A program made the translations under genes and the position numbers. Positions 32,401 through 42,452 of a stretch of DNA of 64,000 nucleotides are shown one piece after another. The first letter of the stretch is position 1, and each line of letters begins with the position of its first letter. Below the pieces are notes generated by a model, which was not told the origin of the DNA, did not search any database, and saw only the letters and a list, made by a program, of their open reading frames with translations. The DNA lies in the NCBI GenBank assembly GCA_030762895.1, contig JAUPTC010000148.1, positions 23,476 through 87,475 on the forward strand, in the 5' to 3' direction. This stretch comes from Sophora flavescens. Its lineage: Eukaryota; Streptophyta; Magnoliopsida; Fabales; Fabaceae.

Positions 32401-34075
32401 CCCACTTACCGTGATTCCATGGTTAACACATGACCCTTTCACCATGATCACACGGTTAACCCATGACACTCATGCCAAGATACCATCGTTAACCCATTAC
32501 CCTCACACCATGATCCCATGGTTAACCCATGACCCTCACGCCATGATCCCATGGTTAACCCATGACCCTCACGCCATTATTCCTTGGTTAACCCATGACC
32601 CTCACGACATGATCCCATGGTTAACACATGACCCTTACACCATGATCCCATGGTTAACCAACGACCCTCACGCCATGATCGCATGATTAGCCCATGACTT
32701 TTACGCTATGATTCCATGGTTAACCCATGACCTTCTAACCTTGATCCCCATGGTTAACCCATGACCCTCACGTCATAATCTCATGGTTAACCCATGCCCT
32801 CATACCATGATCCCATAGTTAACCCATGACCATCACACCATGATCCCAAGGTTAACTCATGACCGTCACACCATGAACGCAATGTTAACCCATGACCTTC
32901 ACGCCGTGATCCTATGGTTAACTCCTGACCCTCATGACATGTTCCCATGGTTAACCATTGACCCTCTGGCCATGATCCCATGGTTAACCCTTGACTTTCA
33001 CACCAAGATCCCATGGTTAACCCATGACCCTCACTCCATGATCCAATGGTTAACCCATGACCCACACGCCATGATCCCATGGTTAACACATGACCCTCTT
33101 CCCATAATCCCATGGTTAACCCAAGACCCTGACGCCACAATCCCATGGATTACCCATGAACCTCCCGCCATGATGCCATGGTTAACCCTGTGCCCTCACG
33201 CCATGATCCCATGGTTAACCCATGACCCCCACTCCCGATCCAAAGTTAACCTATGACCCTCACACAATCATCCCATGGTTAATCGATGACCCTCACGCCA
33301 TGATCCCATAGTTAACACATGACCTCACGCCATGATCCCATGGTTAACCGATGACCTCGCCATGATCCCATGGTTAACCCATGACCCACATGCCATGTTC
33401 CCATGGTTAACTCATGACTCTCAAGCCATGATCCCATGGTTATCCCATAACCCTCATTCCATTATCCCATGGTTAACCCATGACCCACATACCATGATCC
33501 CATATGGTTAACCCAAGACCCTCACGACATAATCCTATGGTTAACCCATGACCCTCATGACATGATCCCATGATTAACCCATGACCCCCACGCCAAGATC
33601 CCATGGTTAACCCATGACCCTCAAGCCATGATCCCATGGTTAACCTATGACCATCATTCCATGATCCCATGGTTAACGAATGACCCACTTAGCATGATCC
33701 TATTGTTAACCCATGACCCTCACGACATGATCCTATGGTTAACCCATGACCCTCATGCCATAATTCCATGGCTAACCCATGATCCACTTGCCATGATTCC
33801 ATGGTTAACACATGACTATCTCGCCATGATCACATGGTTAACCCATGACACTCACGCCATGATACCATGGTTAACCCATTACCCTCACACCATGATCCCA
33901 TGGTTAACCCATGACTCCCACTCCTTGTTCCAATGGTTAACCAATGATCCTCATGCCATGATCCCATGGTTAACCTTTGAACCTCACGCCATGACCCCTT
34001 GGTTAACCCATGACCATCACCTCATGATCCCACATGGTTAATCAATGACCCTCTTGCCATGATCCCATGGTTAAC
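26414..34075. repeat. 33-bp satellite, main block (~7.7 kb, ~232 units)
   Basis: Continuous 33-bp repeats with no gene and no spacer. Because 33 is a multiple of three, one + frame reads as variants of MIPWLTHDPHA for up to ~147 codons, and the minus strand as variants of MGSWREGHGLT. Larger duplications are visible: 30608-30817 recurs at 31121-31330 (513 bp apart), and about 27990-28750 recurs at about 31355-32110 (~3.3 kb apart). Each unit has two palindromes, CCATGG and GGTTAACC. Ends at TTAAC, where element D is inserted. Confidence 0.96.
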
Positions 34076-34854
34076 TGATATGATCCTAAAAAGGAGCATG
34101 TAGATTTTCGGACCTATCCTTGAGTGACAACAAAAATTATAGAAGAAGATGAAATACAAAATTGGATAAGATGAGAAATGGGAGGTAGGCGCCACAAATC
34201 CAAGGAGATTTGATAAGCCAAGGTGAGGTTCGCCACAAGAATTGTGGATTCTTGATAAGAACAAGGGCGGTTCAACCAAGAACCAAAGAGAAACAATATT
34301 CTCTCACAAATGGACTTAATCCAAATTGAACTCAAAGTTGTCATTCATGTGTTTAGGGGCGTATTACATATAGAGAGCTGGCCTAAGATCACACGTTAAT
34401 TGGCCTAAAATCACTCATCTTGACTTTTCATTCCCCCCCTAATTATGTGGTGATTACACTTGCTTCTCATATTAAAAGTGTAATCCTCCCATAATCAATT
34501 ACAATTTAATGCCAAAGATTCCCTCCCTAATAAAACAAAACATTAAAAAGGCTAAAAATTTAAAGGAGTTAATTTTGGTATGCAAACCAAAAGATTCCTC
34601 CATCTAAGCCTAAAATTCGTGTAAAACTGAAAACAATATTTTCGTCATGAAACAAGCCAAATCTGGTCACGGGCCTTGAAATACGATTTGTAGATAATCT
34701 CCTCAGCTTTCCAACGCATCAAAGAACGTATCAATCGGAGATTTGTAGCTCAAGATATAGCCCAAACAAGAATACGGGTTCATTACAAACGAAAATAAAA
34801 TTTTCATCAAAACTAATTTGGGCTTAAATTGGACATCATTCTTGGTCTGCATCA
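34076..34854 (-). repeat. 3' LTR of element D
   Basis: Plus strand reads TGATATGATCC...CTGCATCA; related to LTR-B. Hairpin stems CAAATC/GATTTG and CAAGAAT/ATTCTTG lie at about 34191-34258. Confidence 0.92.
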
Positions 34855-34868
34855 TTCCCTCCCTCTTG
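34855..34868 (-). other. Polypurine tract of element D
   Basis: Reversed as TTCCCTCCCTCTTG, adjoining the LTR end; the same tract type occurs in elements C and E. Confidence 0.75.
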
Positions 34869-34910
34869 AAGAGAATTCGACCTCGAATTTATTGCCTTAA
34901 GGAGTCTTCT

Positions 34911-35339
34911 TTATCCTCCGGGATCGAATGGAAATTGATAGAAATCATCAAATGTAGCAAGTAGGCATAACACATTTCCATCTCGTACAATCAACATCCC
35001 AACACATTCCTCAAGATTGTTGTCATTCACAATCAAATGAACAACATACCTTTGGGAGGCCATGCATGTTTCCAAAACATGGGGTACTTCCTTTGGGATT
35101 AAATCTTTAATTACATCGGTTGTCTTGCAAGCTTCCTTTGGAATCAAATCTTCAATTTCATTGAATGTCTTGCAAGCTTCCTTTGGAGGAACAAACTCGA
35201 TTTCCTTCGAAAGAGAATCAACACAACTAGGTGAAGAATTAGGAATAGCATCAAGACAAGTATTCACATTTTCTTTTTCATCCTCACTTTCTTTATTGCT
35301 TTCAAATTTTTCTTTTTCCTCATTCTTTTCCTCATTCAC
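34911..35339 (-). pseudogene. C-terminal half of the element D protein (frameshifted)
   Basis: Lys/Glu-rich start, then CLDAIPNSSPSCVDSL and repeats around PKEACKTFNEIEDLIPKEAC, the same motif as in elements C and J. It ends QFPFDPGG and a stop, at the pre-RT/integrase joint. It is separated from the protease part by an A-run indel near 35340-35360; the homologous ORF in element E is continuous. Confidence 0.65.
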
Positions 35340-35353
35340 CGAACCCTCTTCCG

Positions 35354-35851
35354 TTATTTTTTCTCACTCATTTGTTTTTTCTCACTCTCTCCTTTCAAGT
35401 GCAGTTGATCTTCACACACTTGTTTTGGTGACAGTGGTCTAAGAGTAATTTTGCGATTATTAAATACAAATGAGTACTTGTTGTTGTCGGCATCATATCT
35501 CGCTTGTCGCTCAACCTTCCAAGGACGGCCAAGTAACAAGTGCCTCGTTTCCATGGGCACCACATCACATAACACCTCGTCTTCATATCTCCCAATCCGG
35601 AATGATACTCGTACTTGTTTGTTCACCATTACGTCATCGAGATCACTAAACTCCGGGATGCTCCAAATGACATACGGTTGTGGATGCTCTATAAGAGGAA
35701 GTCCTAACTTTTGCACCATGGTGGTACTAGCTAGGTTAACGTATCCCTTTCTATCAATGACCAAGCTACATATCTTGTCCTTCACATAGCATCTAGAATA
35801 GAAAAGATTCTCCCTTTGCTTGGCATCATTTTTCTTCATCAGTGACTCCAT
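35354..35851 (-). CDS. Protease-like domain protein of element D, altered active site (165 aa)
   Basis: Begins MESLMKKNDAKQRENLFYSR and covers the retropepsin-like region from CYVKDKICSLVIDRKGYVNL to GRPW and PLSPKQV. In element I the corresponding motif is LIIDGGSCANV; here the residues after the Asp are Arg-Lys-Gly, which removes the D-[ST/G]-G catalytic signature. The rest of the fold region is kept (MVNKQVRV, IGRYEDEVLCDVVPME). No gag, RT or integrase is encoded. It is probably not an active protease and may serve a binding role; that is inference. Confidence 0.7.
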   Translation of the reverse strand: MESLMKKNDAKQRENLFYSRCYVKDKICSLVIDRKGYVNLASTTMVQKLGLPLIEHPQPYVIWSIPEFSDLDDVMVNKQVRVSFRIGRYEDEVLCDVVPMETRHLLLGRPWKVERQARYDADNNKYSFVFNNRKITLRPLSPKQVCEDQLHLKGESEKKQMSEKK

Positions 35852-35925
35852 GAAGAACCCACTAAAAAAAATTCAAACTTCCGGAAAAATTGAAAAACAA
35901 AATCAAAAGTCACTCTAGGAAGGAT

Positions 35926-35938
35926 GGCTCTGATACCA
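35926..35938 (-). other. Primer binding site of element D
   Basis: Minus strand TGGTATCAGAGCC, two bases inside the LTR end. Confidence 0.88.
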
Positions 35939-35940
35939 AA

Positions 35941-36718
35941 TGATATGATCCTAAAAAGGAGCATGTAGATTTTCGGACCTATCCTTGAGTGACAACAAAA
36001 ATTATAGAAGAAGATGAAATACAAAATTGGATAAGATGAGAAATGGGAGGTAGGCGCCACAAATCCAAGGAGATTTGATAAGCCAAGGTGAGGTTCGCCA
36101 CAAGAATCGTGGATTCTTGATAAGAACAAGGGCGGTTCAACCAAGAACCAAAGAGAAACAATATTCTCTCACAAATGGACTTAATCCAAATTGAACTCAA
36201 AGTTGTCATTCATGTGTTTAGGGGCGTATTACATATAGAGAGCTGGCCTAAGATCACGCGTTAATTGGCCTAAAATCACTCATCTTGACTTTTCATTCCC
36301 CCCTAATTATGTGGTGATTACACTTGCTTCTCATATTAAAAGTGTAATCCTCCCATAATCAATTACAATTTAATGCCAAAGATTCCCTCCCTAATAAAAC
36401 AAAACATTAAAAAGGCTAAAAATTTAAAGGAGTTAATTTTGGTATGCAAACCAAAAGATTCCTCCATCTAAGCCTAAAATTCGTGTAAAACTGAAAACAA
36501 TATTTTCGTCATGAAACAAGCCAAATCTGGTCACGGGCCTTGAAATACGATTTGTAGATAATCTCCTCAGCTTTCCAACGCATCAAAGAACGTATCAATC
36601 GGAGATTTGTAGCTCAAGATATAGCCCAAACAAGAATACGGGTTCATTACAAACGAAAATAAAATTTTCATCAAAACTAATTTGGGCTTAAATTGGACAT
36701 CATTTTTGGTCTGCATCA
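35941..36718 (-). repeat. 5' LTR of element D
   Basis: Pair of 34076-34854. In one hairpin the two copies differ (AATCGTGGATT against AATTGTGGATT), changing the stem by one pair. Confidence 0.92.
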
Positions 36719-36851
36719 TTAACCCATGACCCTCATGCCATGATCCCTTGGTTAATTACCATGACCGACACAGCATGATCCAATGGTTAACCAATGACCC
36801 ACATGCCATGCTCCCTTGATTACCCATAACCTACTTACCATGGTTACATGG
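36719..36851. repeat. 33-bp satellite between elements D and E
   Basis: About four units, some degenerate. Ends CATGG, the target duplication of element E. Confidence 0.92.
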
Positions 36852-37671
36852 TGATGCAAACCAAGGATGATGTCCAATTTGAGGCCAAATTAATATTTTT
36901 GATGAAAATTTTATTTTCATTGTGGTGAACCCGTATGCTTGATTTGGTCATATCTTGAGCTACGAATCTCCGATTGATGTATTCTTTGGTGCGTTGGAAA
37001 GCTTATGGAATTATCTACAAATCATATCTCAGGCCTCTTGACCAAATTCGGCTTCTATCATGGTGAAAAACGGGCTGCAAGTTTAATACGAATTCTTGGA
37101 CCTTAAATGAGTTATATGTTAATTGGGCTACACTAAGCTTGATGAATGAGCAAGGCCCATTATGAATGGTGGCTGGCACGTTTTTGGAACTTACAAAGGA
37201 GAGCGACCTTTGGCTTGCATGCCTAGGTAACTCCTTTAGAAGTTATGGAACCACTTTTATTATTTTCTTAAGTAGGATAGTTATGTTCTTTTAATAACCA
37301 CTTAGTGGAGAGTTATGTCTAGTTATTAGGAGTTTATGTCATCTTATGATGACCTTTGGTTTTTATTTCCCTATGCTATATGTACACACCTATTACATGA
37401 TGAATGTCAACTTTGAGTTCATTTTGGATTGATTCCAATTGTGAGAGTGTTTTCTCTCTTGGGTTCTTCATTGAGCCAACCCTTGTTCTTATCAAGAATC
37501 CAAGATTCTTGTGGCGAACCTCACATTGGCTTATCAAATCCCCTTGGATTTGTGGCGCCTACCTCCCATTTCTCATCTTATCAATTTTGTATTTCACCTT
37601 CTTCTACAATTTTGCTTGGTCACTCAAGGATAGATCCGAAAATATATATGTTCCTTGCTAGGATCATATCA
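36852..37671 (+). repeat. 5' LTR of element E
   Basis: TGATGCAAACC...GGATCATATCA; the complete-element counterpart of the LTR-B copies at 14260-23111. Confidence 0.93.
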
Positions 37672-37763
37672 TTTGGTATCTAGAGCCATCCTTCCTAGAG
37701 TGACTTATGATTTTGTTTTTTCAATTTTTTTCGGAAGTTTGAATTTTTCTTAGTGGGTTCTTC

Positions 37764-38669
37764 ATGGAGTCACTAATGAAGAAAAATGATGCCAAGAAAA
37801 TGGAGGATATGTTCTATTCTAGATGCTATGTGAAGGACAAGATATGTAGCTTGGTCATTGATAGAAAGGGTTACATCAACCTAGCTAGTACCACCATGGT
37901 GAAAAAGTTGGGACTTCCTCTTCTAGAGCATCCACAACCATATGTCATTTGGAGCATCCCGGAGTTTAGTGATTTCGGTGACGTGATGGTGAACAAACAA
38001 GTACGAGTGCCATTCCGGATTGGGAGATATGAGGATGAGGTGTTATGTGATGTGGTGCCTATAGAAACAAGGCACTTGGTACTTGGGCGTCCTTGGAGAG
38101 CTGAACGAGAAGCGAAATATGATGTCTACAACAATAGGTACTCATTTGTATTTAATAATCGTAAAATTACTCTTGGATCATTGTCACCAAAACAAGTGTA
38201 TGAAGATCAAATGTACTTGAAAGGAGAGAGTGAGAAAAAAAGAATGATTGAGAAAACAATAAAAGAAGAGTGTTCAGTGAATGAGGAAAGCAAAGAAGGA
38301 GAAGTAATAAAAAAAGAAAGCCATGAGAAAAAGGTAGAAGAAAAGGGAATGGAGGAAAACAAACAGAATGAAAAAGATGTTGAGAAAAAGGTGGAGACTG
38401 CATTTTTTGAAGGGGAAAATAAAAAGACAAAAATTGAGGCAAAGGTTGAAAGAAGAATTGAGAGTCTTCCTATAAAAGAAAATAAGGTGAAGGGAGCAAT
38501 GCTGGCAAGGCAGCCTATATATATCTTTCTATGTAACGATGCTTGTTTGACTACTAATGCAAACTCTTTGCCTAGAGGTGATGACTCTATTTTGAAGGAA
38601 GTTGAAGAAACAATTCCAAGAGAGGTGCCCCATGGATTCAAAATGGTTGTGTTTGAACCCGGAGGATAA
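37764..38669 (+). CDS. Protease-like plus charged-tail protein of element E (intact, 301 aa)
   Basis: ATG at 37764 starts MESLMKKNDAKKMEDMFYSR. Residues ~17-150 are the retropepsin-like region with LVIDRKGYINL where active elements have IDGG, then VMVNKQVRVPFRIGRYEDE, GRPWRAERE and LSPKQVYEDQ. Residues ~155-240 are Lys/Glu-rich. Residues ~245-301 resemble the pre-RT linker (RQPIYIFLCNDACL, EEVPHG type) and end in VVFEPGG. The same Asp-Arg-Lys-Gly change as in element D, in an otherwise intact frame, suggests the altered motif predates both insertions. Confidence 0.75.
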   Translation: MESLMKKNDAKKMEDMFYSRCYVKDKICSLVIDRKGYINLASTTMVKKLGLPLLEHPQPYVIWSIPEFSDFGDVMVNKQVRVPFRIGRYEDEVLCDVVPIETRHLVLGRPWRAEREAKYDVYNNRYSFVFNNRKITLGSLSPKQVYEDQMYLKGESEKKRMIEKTIKEECSVNEESKEGEVIKKESHEKKVEEKGMEENKQNEKDVEKKVETAFFEGENKKTKIEAKVERRIESLPIKENKVKGAMLARQPIYIFLCNDACLTTNANSLPRGDDSILKEVEETIPREVPHGFKMVVFEPGG

Positions 38670-38725
38670 AGAAGACTCCTTAAGGCAATAAATTCGAGGT
38701 CGAATTCTTTTCAAGAGGGAGGGAA

Positions 38726-39545
38726 TGATGCAAACCAAGGATGATGTCCAATTTGAGGCCAAATTAATATTTTTGATGAAAATTTTATTTTCATTGTGGT
38801 GAACCCGTATGCTTGATTTGGTCATATCTTGAGCTACGAATCTCCGATTGATGTATTCTTTGGTGCGTTGGAAAGCTTATGGAATTATCTACAAATCATA
38901 TCTCAGGCCTCTTGACCAAATTCGGCTTCTATCATGGTGAAAAACGGGCTTCAAGTTTAATACGAATTCTTGGACCTTAAATGAGTTATATGTTAATTGG
39001 GCTACACTAAGCTTGATGAATGAGCAAGGCCCATTATGAATGGTGGCTGGCACGTTTTTGGAACTTACAAAGGAGAGCAACCTTTGGCTTGCATGCCTAG
39101 GTAACTCCTTTAGAAGTTATGGAACCACTTTTATTATTTTCTTAAGTAGGATAGTTATGTTCTTTTAATAACCACTTAGTGGAGAGTTATGTCTAGTTAT
39201 TAGGAGTTTATGTCATCTTATGATGACCTTTGGTTTTTATTTCCCTATGCTATATGTACACACCTATTACATGATGAATGTCAACTTTGAGTTCATTTTG
39301 GATTGATTCCAATTGTGAGAGTGTTTTCTCTCTTGGGTTCTTCATTGAGCCAACCCTTGTTCTTATCAAGAATCCAAGATTCTTGTGGCGAACCTCACAT
39401 TGGCTTATCAAATCCCCTTGGATTTGTGGCGCCTACCTCCCATTTCTCATCTTATCAATTTTGTATTTCACCTTCTTCTACAATTTTGCTTGGTCACTCA
39501 AGGATAGATCCGAAAATATATATGTTCCTTGCTAGGATCATATCA
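38726..39545 (+). repeat. 3' LTR of element E
   Basis: Pair of 36852-37671; differs, for example, at GGGCTTCAAG against GGGCTGCAAG. Confidence 0.93.
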
Positions 39546-39785
39546 CATGGTTAACACATGACCCACTCGCCATGATCGCATGGTTAACCCTAGACCCTCA
39601 TGCCACGATCCCATGGTTAAGCCATAACCCTCACGCCATGATCACATGGTTAACCCATGACCCTGACGCCATGATCCCATGGTTAACCCATTCCCCTCTG
39701 CCATATTCCCATCGTTAACCATTGACCCTCACGCCATGATCCCATGGTTAACCCTTGACCCTCACGCCATGTTCCCATGGTTAAC
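39546..39785. repeat. 33-bp satellite, last block
   Basis: About seven units; ends TTAAC at 39781-39785, where fragment F begins. Confidence 0.93.
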
Positions 39786-40577
39786 TGATGACAACCAAAT
39801 GGATAGGTTGCCTTTTGATGATCTTAGGTTGAATTAATCATTCATTTTAAACCAACCAGAATTGTGTTCATAACTTAGAAAGAAAGAAACAAGCAAATGG
39901 GTGAAGATTAGGGGTGGAATGGCGCCACAAATCCAAGGGGATTTGATAAGCCTAGTGAAGATCGCCACAAGAATCTTGGATTCTTGATAAGATCGGGGGT
40001 GGCTCAATCTAGAACCAAAGAGAGACAAAACCCTCACAATTGGAATCAATCCAAATTCAACATCCAAGTCAATTTTCTATTCATGTTCTAGATGCATACA
40101 TATAGGAAAAGTGGTTCATGACTAAAGAGGAGTTTCCTAGGCATGCAAGTCAAAGGTTTCCCTCCCAATTAACATGTGCACCGTCCACACAAGCATAATT
40201 AACATGTGCACCGTCTACACAAGCAAAATTAACATGTGCACCATCCACACAAGATAATTAACATGTGCACCGTCCACACGGGCATAATTAACATGTGCAC
40301 CGTCCAAAATTTATTACACTTTTATTGAATTAAAATAAACTAGAAAATACTACTTTAGAGAAGTGGCCTTCCAAGCCATCATGGGTCTTCAAGTTGGATG
40401 AGAAAAGTGACCAATTTGGGCTCCACTCCATCAAGACTTGAATTTGGGCTTGCTTCAATTAAAGTTGTCACCATTTGATTTAGGACTTCTTGGGCTTTCT
40501 TGATCCTAGCTCTTGTCATAGGTCCACCAAGTCCTTGTAATGCTCCTTGATCCATGCTCCTTATTAGGCTCATATCA
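39786..40577 (-). repeat. 3' LTR of fragment F (792 bp)
   Basis: Plus strand TGATGACAACC...CATATCA. It holds five inverted copies of the 30-bp repeat of LTR-C (40168-40306) and hairpin stems CAAATCC/GGATTTG and CAAGAATC/GATTCTTG near 39925-39990. The end of the pol frame lies inside it. Confidence 0.88.
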
Positions 40578-41439
40578 TCCCCTCCTTCTTGAAGTGAATT
40601 CGACCTCGAATTGAAATCTTCATCACCTACATCAAAAAGAGATAAATCAGCCACATTGAAAGTTGCACTAATTCCACCGTACTCACCAGGAAGATCTATC
40701 TTGTATGCTAATATTGATCTTGGCCACCACTTGAAATGGCCCATCTCCTCTTGGTTGAAGCTTATTTTTCCTTTGGGAAGGAAATCTTTCCTTTCTCATG
40801 TGCACCCAAACCCAATCTCCGGGTTCAAATACCACCTTCCTCCTCCCTTTGTTGGCTTGCTTATCATAACTTTATGTCCTCTTTTCAATTTGAGCCTTCA
40901 CTTGCTCATGTAACTTCCTCACATATTCCGCTTTAGCCCTGCCATCTTTATGCTTTAAAATTGAAGAGTTAGGCAATGGCAATAAATCAAGAGGAGTTAA
41001 AGGGTTAAATCCATAAACAACCTCAAAAGAAGAATATTGAGTAGTACTATGAACAACCCTATTATATGCAAATTCCACATGAGGCAAACACTCCTCCCAA
41101 GACTTAATATTCTTTTTAATCACAGCCCTTAGAAAGGGAAGAAAGTGTCCTATTTACTACACTAGTTTGCCCATCCGTTTGGGGATGGCAAGTAGTGGAG
41201 AAGAGAAGCTTTGTACCTAGCTTTCCCCACAATGTCCTCCAAAAATGACTTAGGAACTTTGTGTCCCTATCACTAACAATACTTCTAGGAAGGCCATGAA
41301 GCCTTACCACTTCCTTAAAGAACAAATCAGCAACATGATAAGCTGATCCATCTACCTTTTTGCATGGTATAAAATGTGCCATTTTTGAAAATCTATCCAC
41401 CACGACAAAAATTGAATCCTTTCCATTCCTCGTCCTAGG
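40379..41439 (-). pseudogene. Integrase fragment of F, catalytic Glu replaced
   Basis: The minus-strand frame enters at IFVVVDRFSKMAHFIPC and contains VSDRDTKF, the second catalytic Asp. The motif HPQTDGQTSVVNRTL has Ser where element I has the catalytic Glu (TEVVN). The frame shifts near 41120, a stop falls at 40872 after IEKRT, and the C-terminal part (GEYGGISATFNVADLSLFDVG) is open at 40379-40744. Zinc finger, first Asp and everything upstream are missing. Confidence 0.85.
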
Positions 41440-41641
41440 TGGTGCCCATGGGTCCAACGGACCAATGGGCCTCGTTCCTTGGATTTTTTCCTACCACCCT
41501 ACCAAAATTCAGGTCATTCGGAGCACGTGAAAACAAATCTGGTAATTACCGGCATGTCCCTGATGTCTCGGAAGCCCCATCCGGAAGCGGAGCCTGACCG
41601 GAACCCGAGGGGTAACGGAGCTCGGCACGTCGCGGTAAGCG

Positions 41642-41671
41642 TATAAAGGATTTGATCGCGCGTAGACTAAC
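41642..41671 (+). promoter_or_regulatory. 5S upstream promoter (first copy; repeated before each intact gene)
   Basis: TATAAAGG starts at -30, GC at -12/-11 and C at -1 relative to the gene start, the arrangement known for plant RNA polymerase III 5S promoters. Most copies keep it; damaged versions precede, for example, the copies at 58014 and 62367. Confidence 0.85.
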
Positions 41672-41791
41672 AGGTGCGATCATACCAGCACTAATGCACC
41701 GGATCCCATCAGAACTCCGCATTTAAGCGTGCTTGGGCGAGAGTAGTACTAGGATGGGTGACCTCCTGGGAAGTCCTCGTGTTGCACCTCT
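41672..41791 (+). rRNA. 5S rRNA, copy 1
   Basis: 120 nt from A(GGTGCG) to CACCTCT, followed by a T-run terminator. Contains CATTTAAGCG where the plant consensus has CAGTTAAGCG. Confidence 0.95.
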
Positions 41792-42332
41792 TTTTCCCAA
41801 CAACTTTATCGACCGACCCAGAGCATGGCTCCGGAAAGCCGGGGTCACCAAAACACCGAAGGCGGGAGACCGTAAACGGCCTCAAACGAGTGCTCCCGCC
41901 GATCGGCGGTGCGGGGCCCTCCGGACCGCAGAAACGCCAAACCCCAGCATAAAGACCCACCGGAAGATGCCGGAAAAGTTGGAAACAGTGTCAAATGAAT
42001 TTTAAAAAATATGGGACCACGACTGTCAGAAAGCCGCACCCGTCCTGGTAATTATGATGCGGAGAAAATACTTCGAAAATAGGAAAAGTGGCCGAGACGA
42101 CACCGTTTGGCCAGAATCGGGTGGTGCCCATGGGTCCAACGGACCAATGGGCCTCGTTCCTTGGATTTTTCATGCCACCCTGCCAAAATTCAGGTCATTC
42201 GGAGCACGTGAAAACAAATCTGGTAATTACCGGCATGTCCCTGATGTCTCGGACCGGAACCCGAGGGGTAACGGAAGCTCGGCACGTCGCGGTAAGTAAG
42301 CGTATAAAGGATTTGATCGCGCGTAGACTAAC

Positions 42333-42452
42333 AGGTGCGATCATACCAGCACTAATGCACCGGATCCCATCAGAACTCCGCAGTTAAGCGTGCTTGGGCG
42401 AGAGTAGTACTAGGATGGGTGACCTCCTAGGAAGTCCTCGTGTTGCACCTCT
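42333..42452 (+). rRNA. 5S rRNA, copy 2
   Basis: Full 120-nt gene with CAGTTAAGCG, intact internal control region and T5 terminator. Confidence 0.97.

Larger units (their letters stand above)
34076..36718 (-). mobile_element. Element D: complete 2643-bp non-autonomous LTR element
   Basis: LTRs 34076-34854 and 35941-36718; target duplication TTAAC at 34071-34075 and 36719-36723. On the minus strand the primer site TGGTATCAGAGCC (35926-35938) is the exact plant initiator-Met form. The internal region (1086 bp) encodes a protease-like protein. The LTRs differ at three or more bases plus one homopolymer length. Confidence 0.95.
36852..39545 (+). mobile_element. Element E: complete 2694-bp non-autonomous LTR element
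   Basis: LTR-B type LTRs 36852-37671 and 38726-39545, both 820 bp, with at least two base differences. Target duplication CATGG at 36847-36851 and 39546-39550. Primer site TGGTATCTAGAGCC at 37674-37687; polypurine tract AAGAGGGAGGGAA before 38726. One uninterrupted ORF. Confidence 0.95.
39786..41439 (-). mobile_element. Fragment F: 3' part of a minus-strand element, truncated at the 5S array
   Basis: 3' LTR 39786-40577 follows satellite TTAAC. The reversed polypurine tract TCCCCTCCTTCTTGAAG and integrase coding sequence come next. At about 41437-41440 the integrase stops and 5S spacer begins without the rest of the element, so there is no second LTR and no right target duplication. Confidence 0.9.

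Noticed and set aside
26414..34075. Long open frames encoding 11-residue repeats (MIPWLTHDPHA on +, MGSWREGHGLT on -)
   Set aside because: They exist because the satellite unit is 33 bp, a multiple of three. Frames change wherever a unit has an indel, both strands are open, and there is no sign of a gene start or codon bias.
26414..34075. CRISPR-like array
   Set aside because: Repeats follow one another without unique spacers and the context is a plant nuclear genome.
34076..36718. Host protease gene
   Set aside because: The ORF is bounded by LTRs, a primer site, a polypurine tract and a target duplication, so it belongs to a retroelement.
41733..42005. 90-codon frames recurring in each 5S unit, on both strands
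   Set aside because: They run across the 5S gene and its spacer and recur only because the unit recurs; they break wherever a unit has a small deletion.
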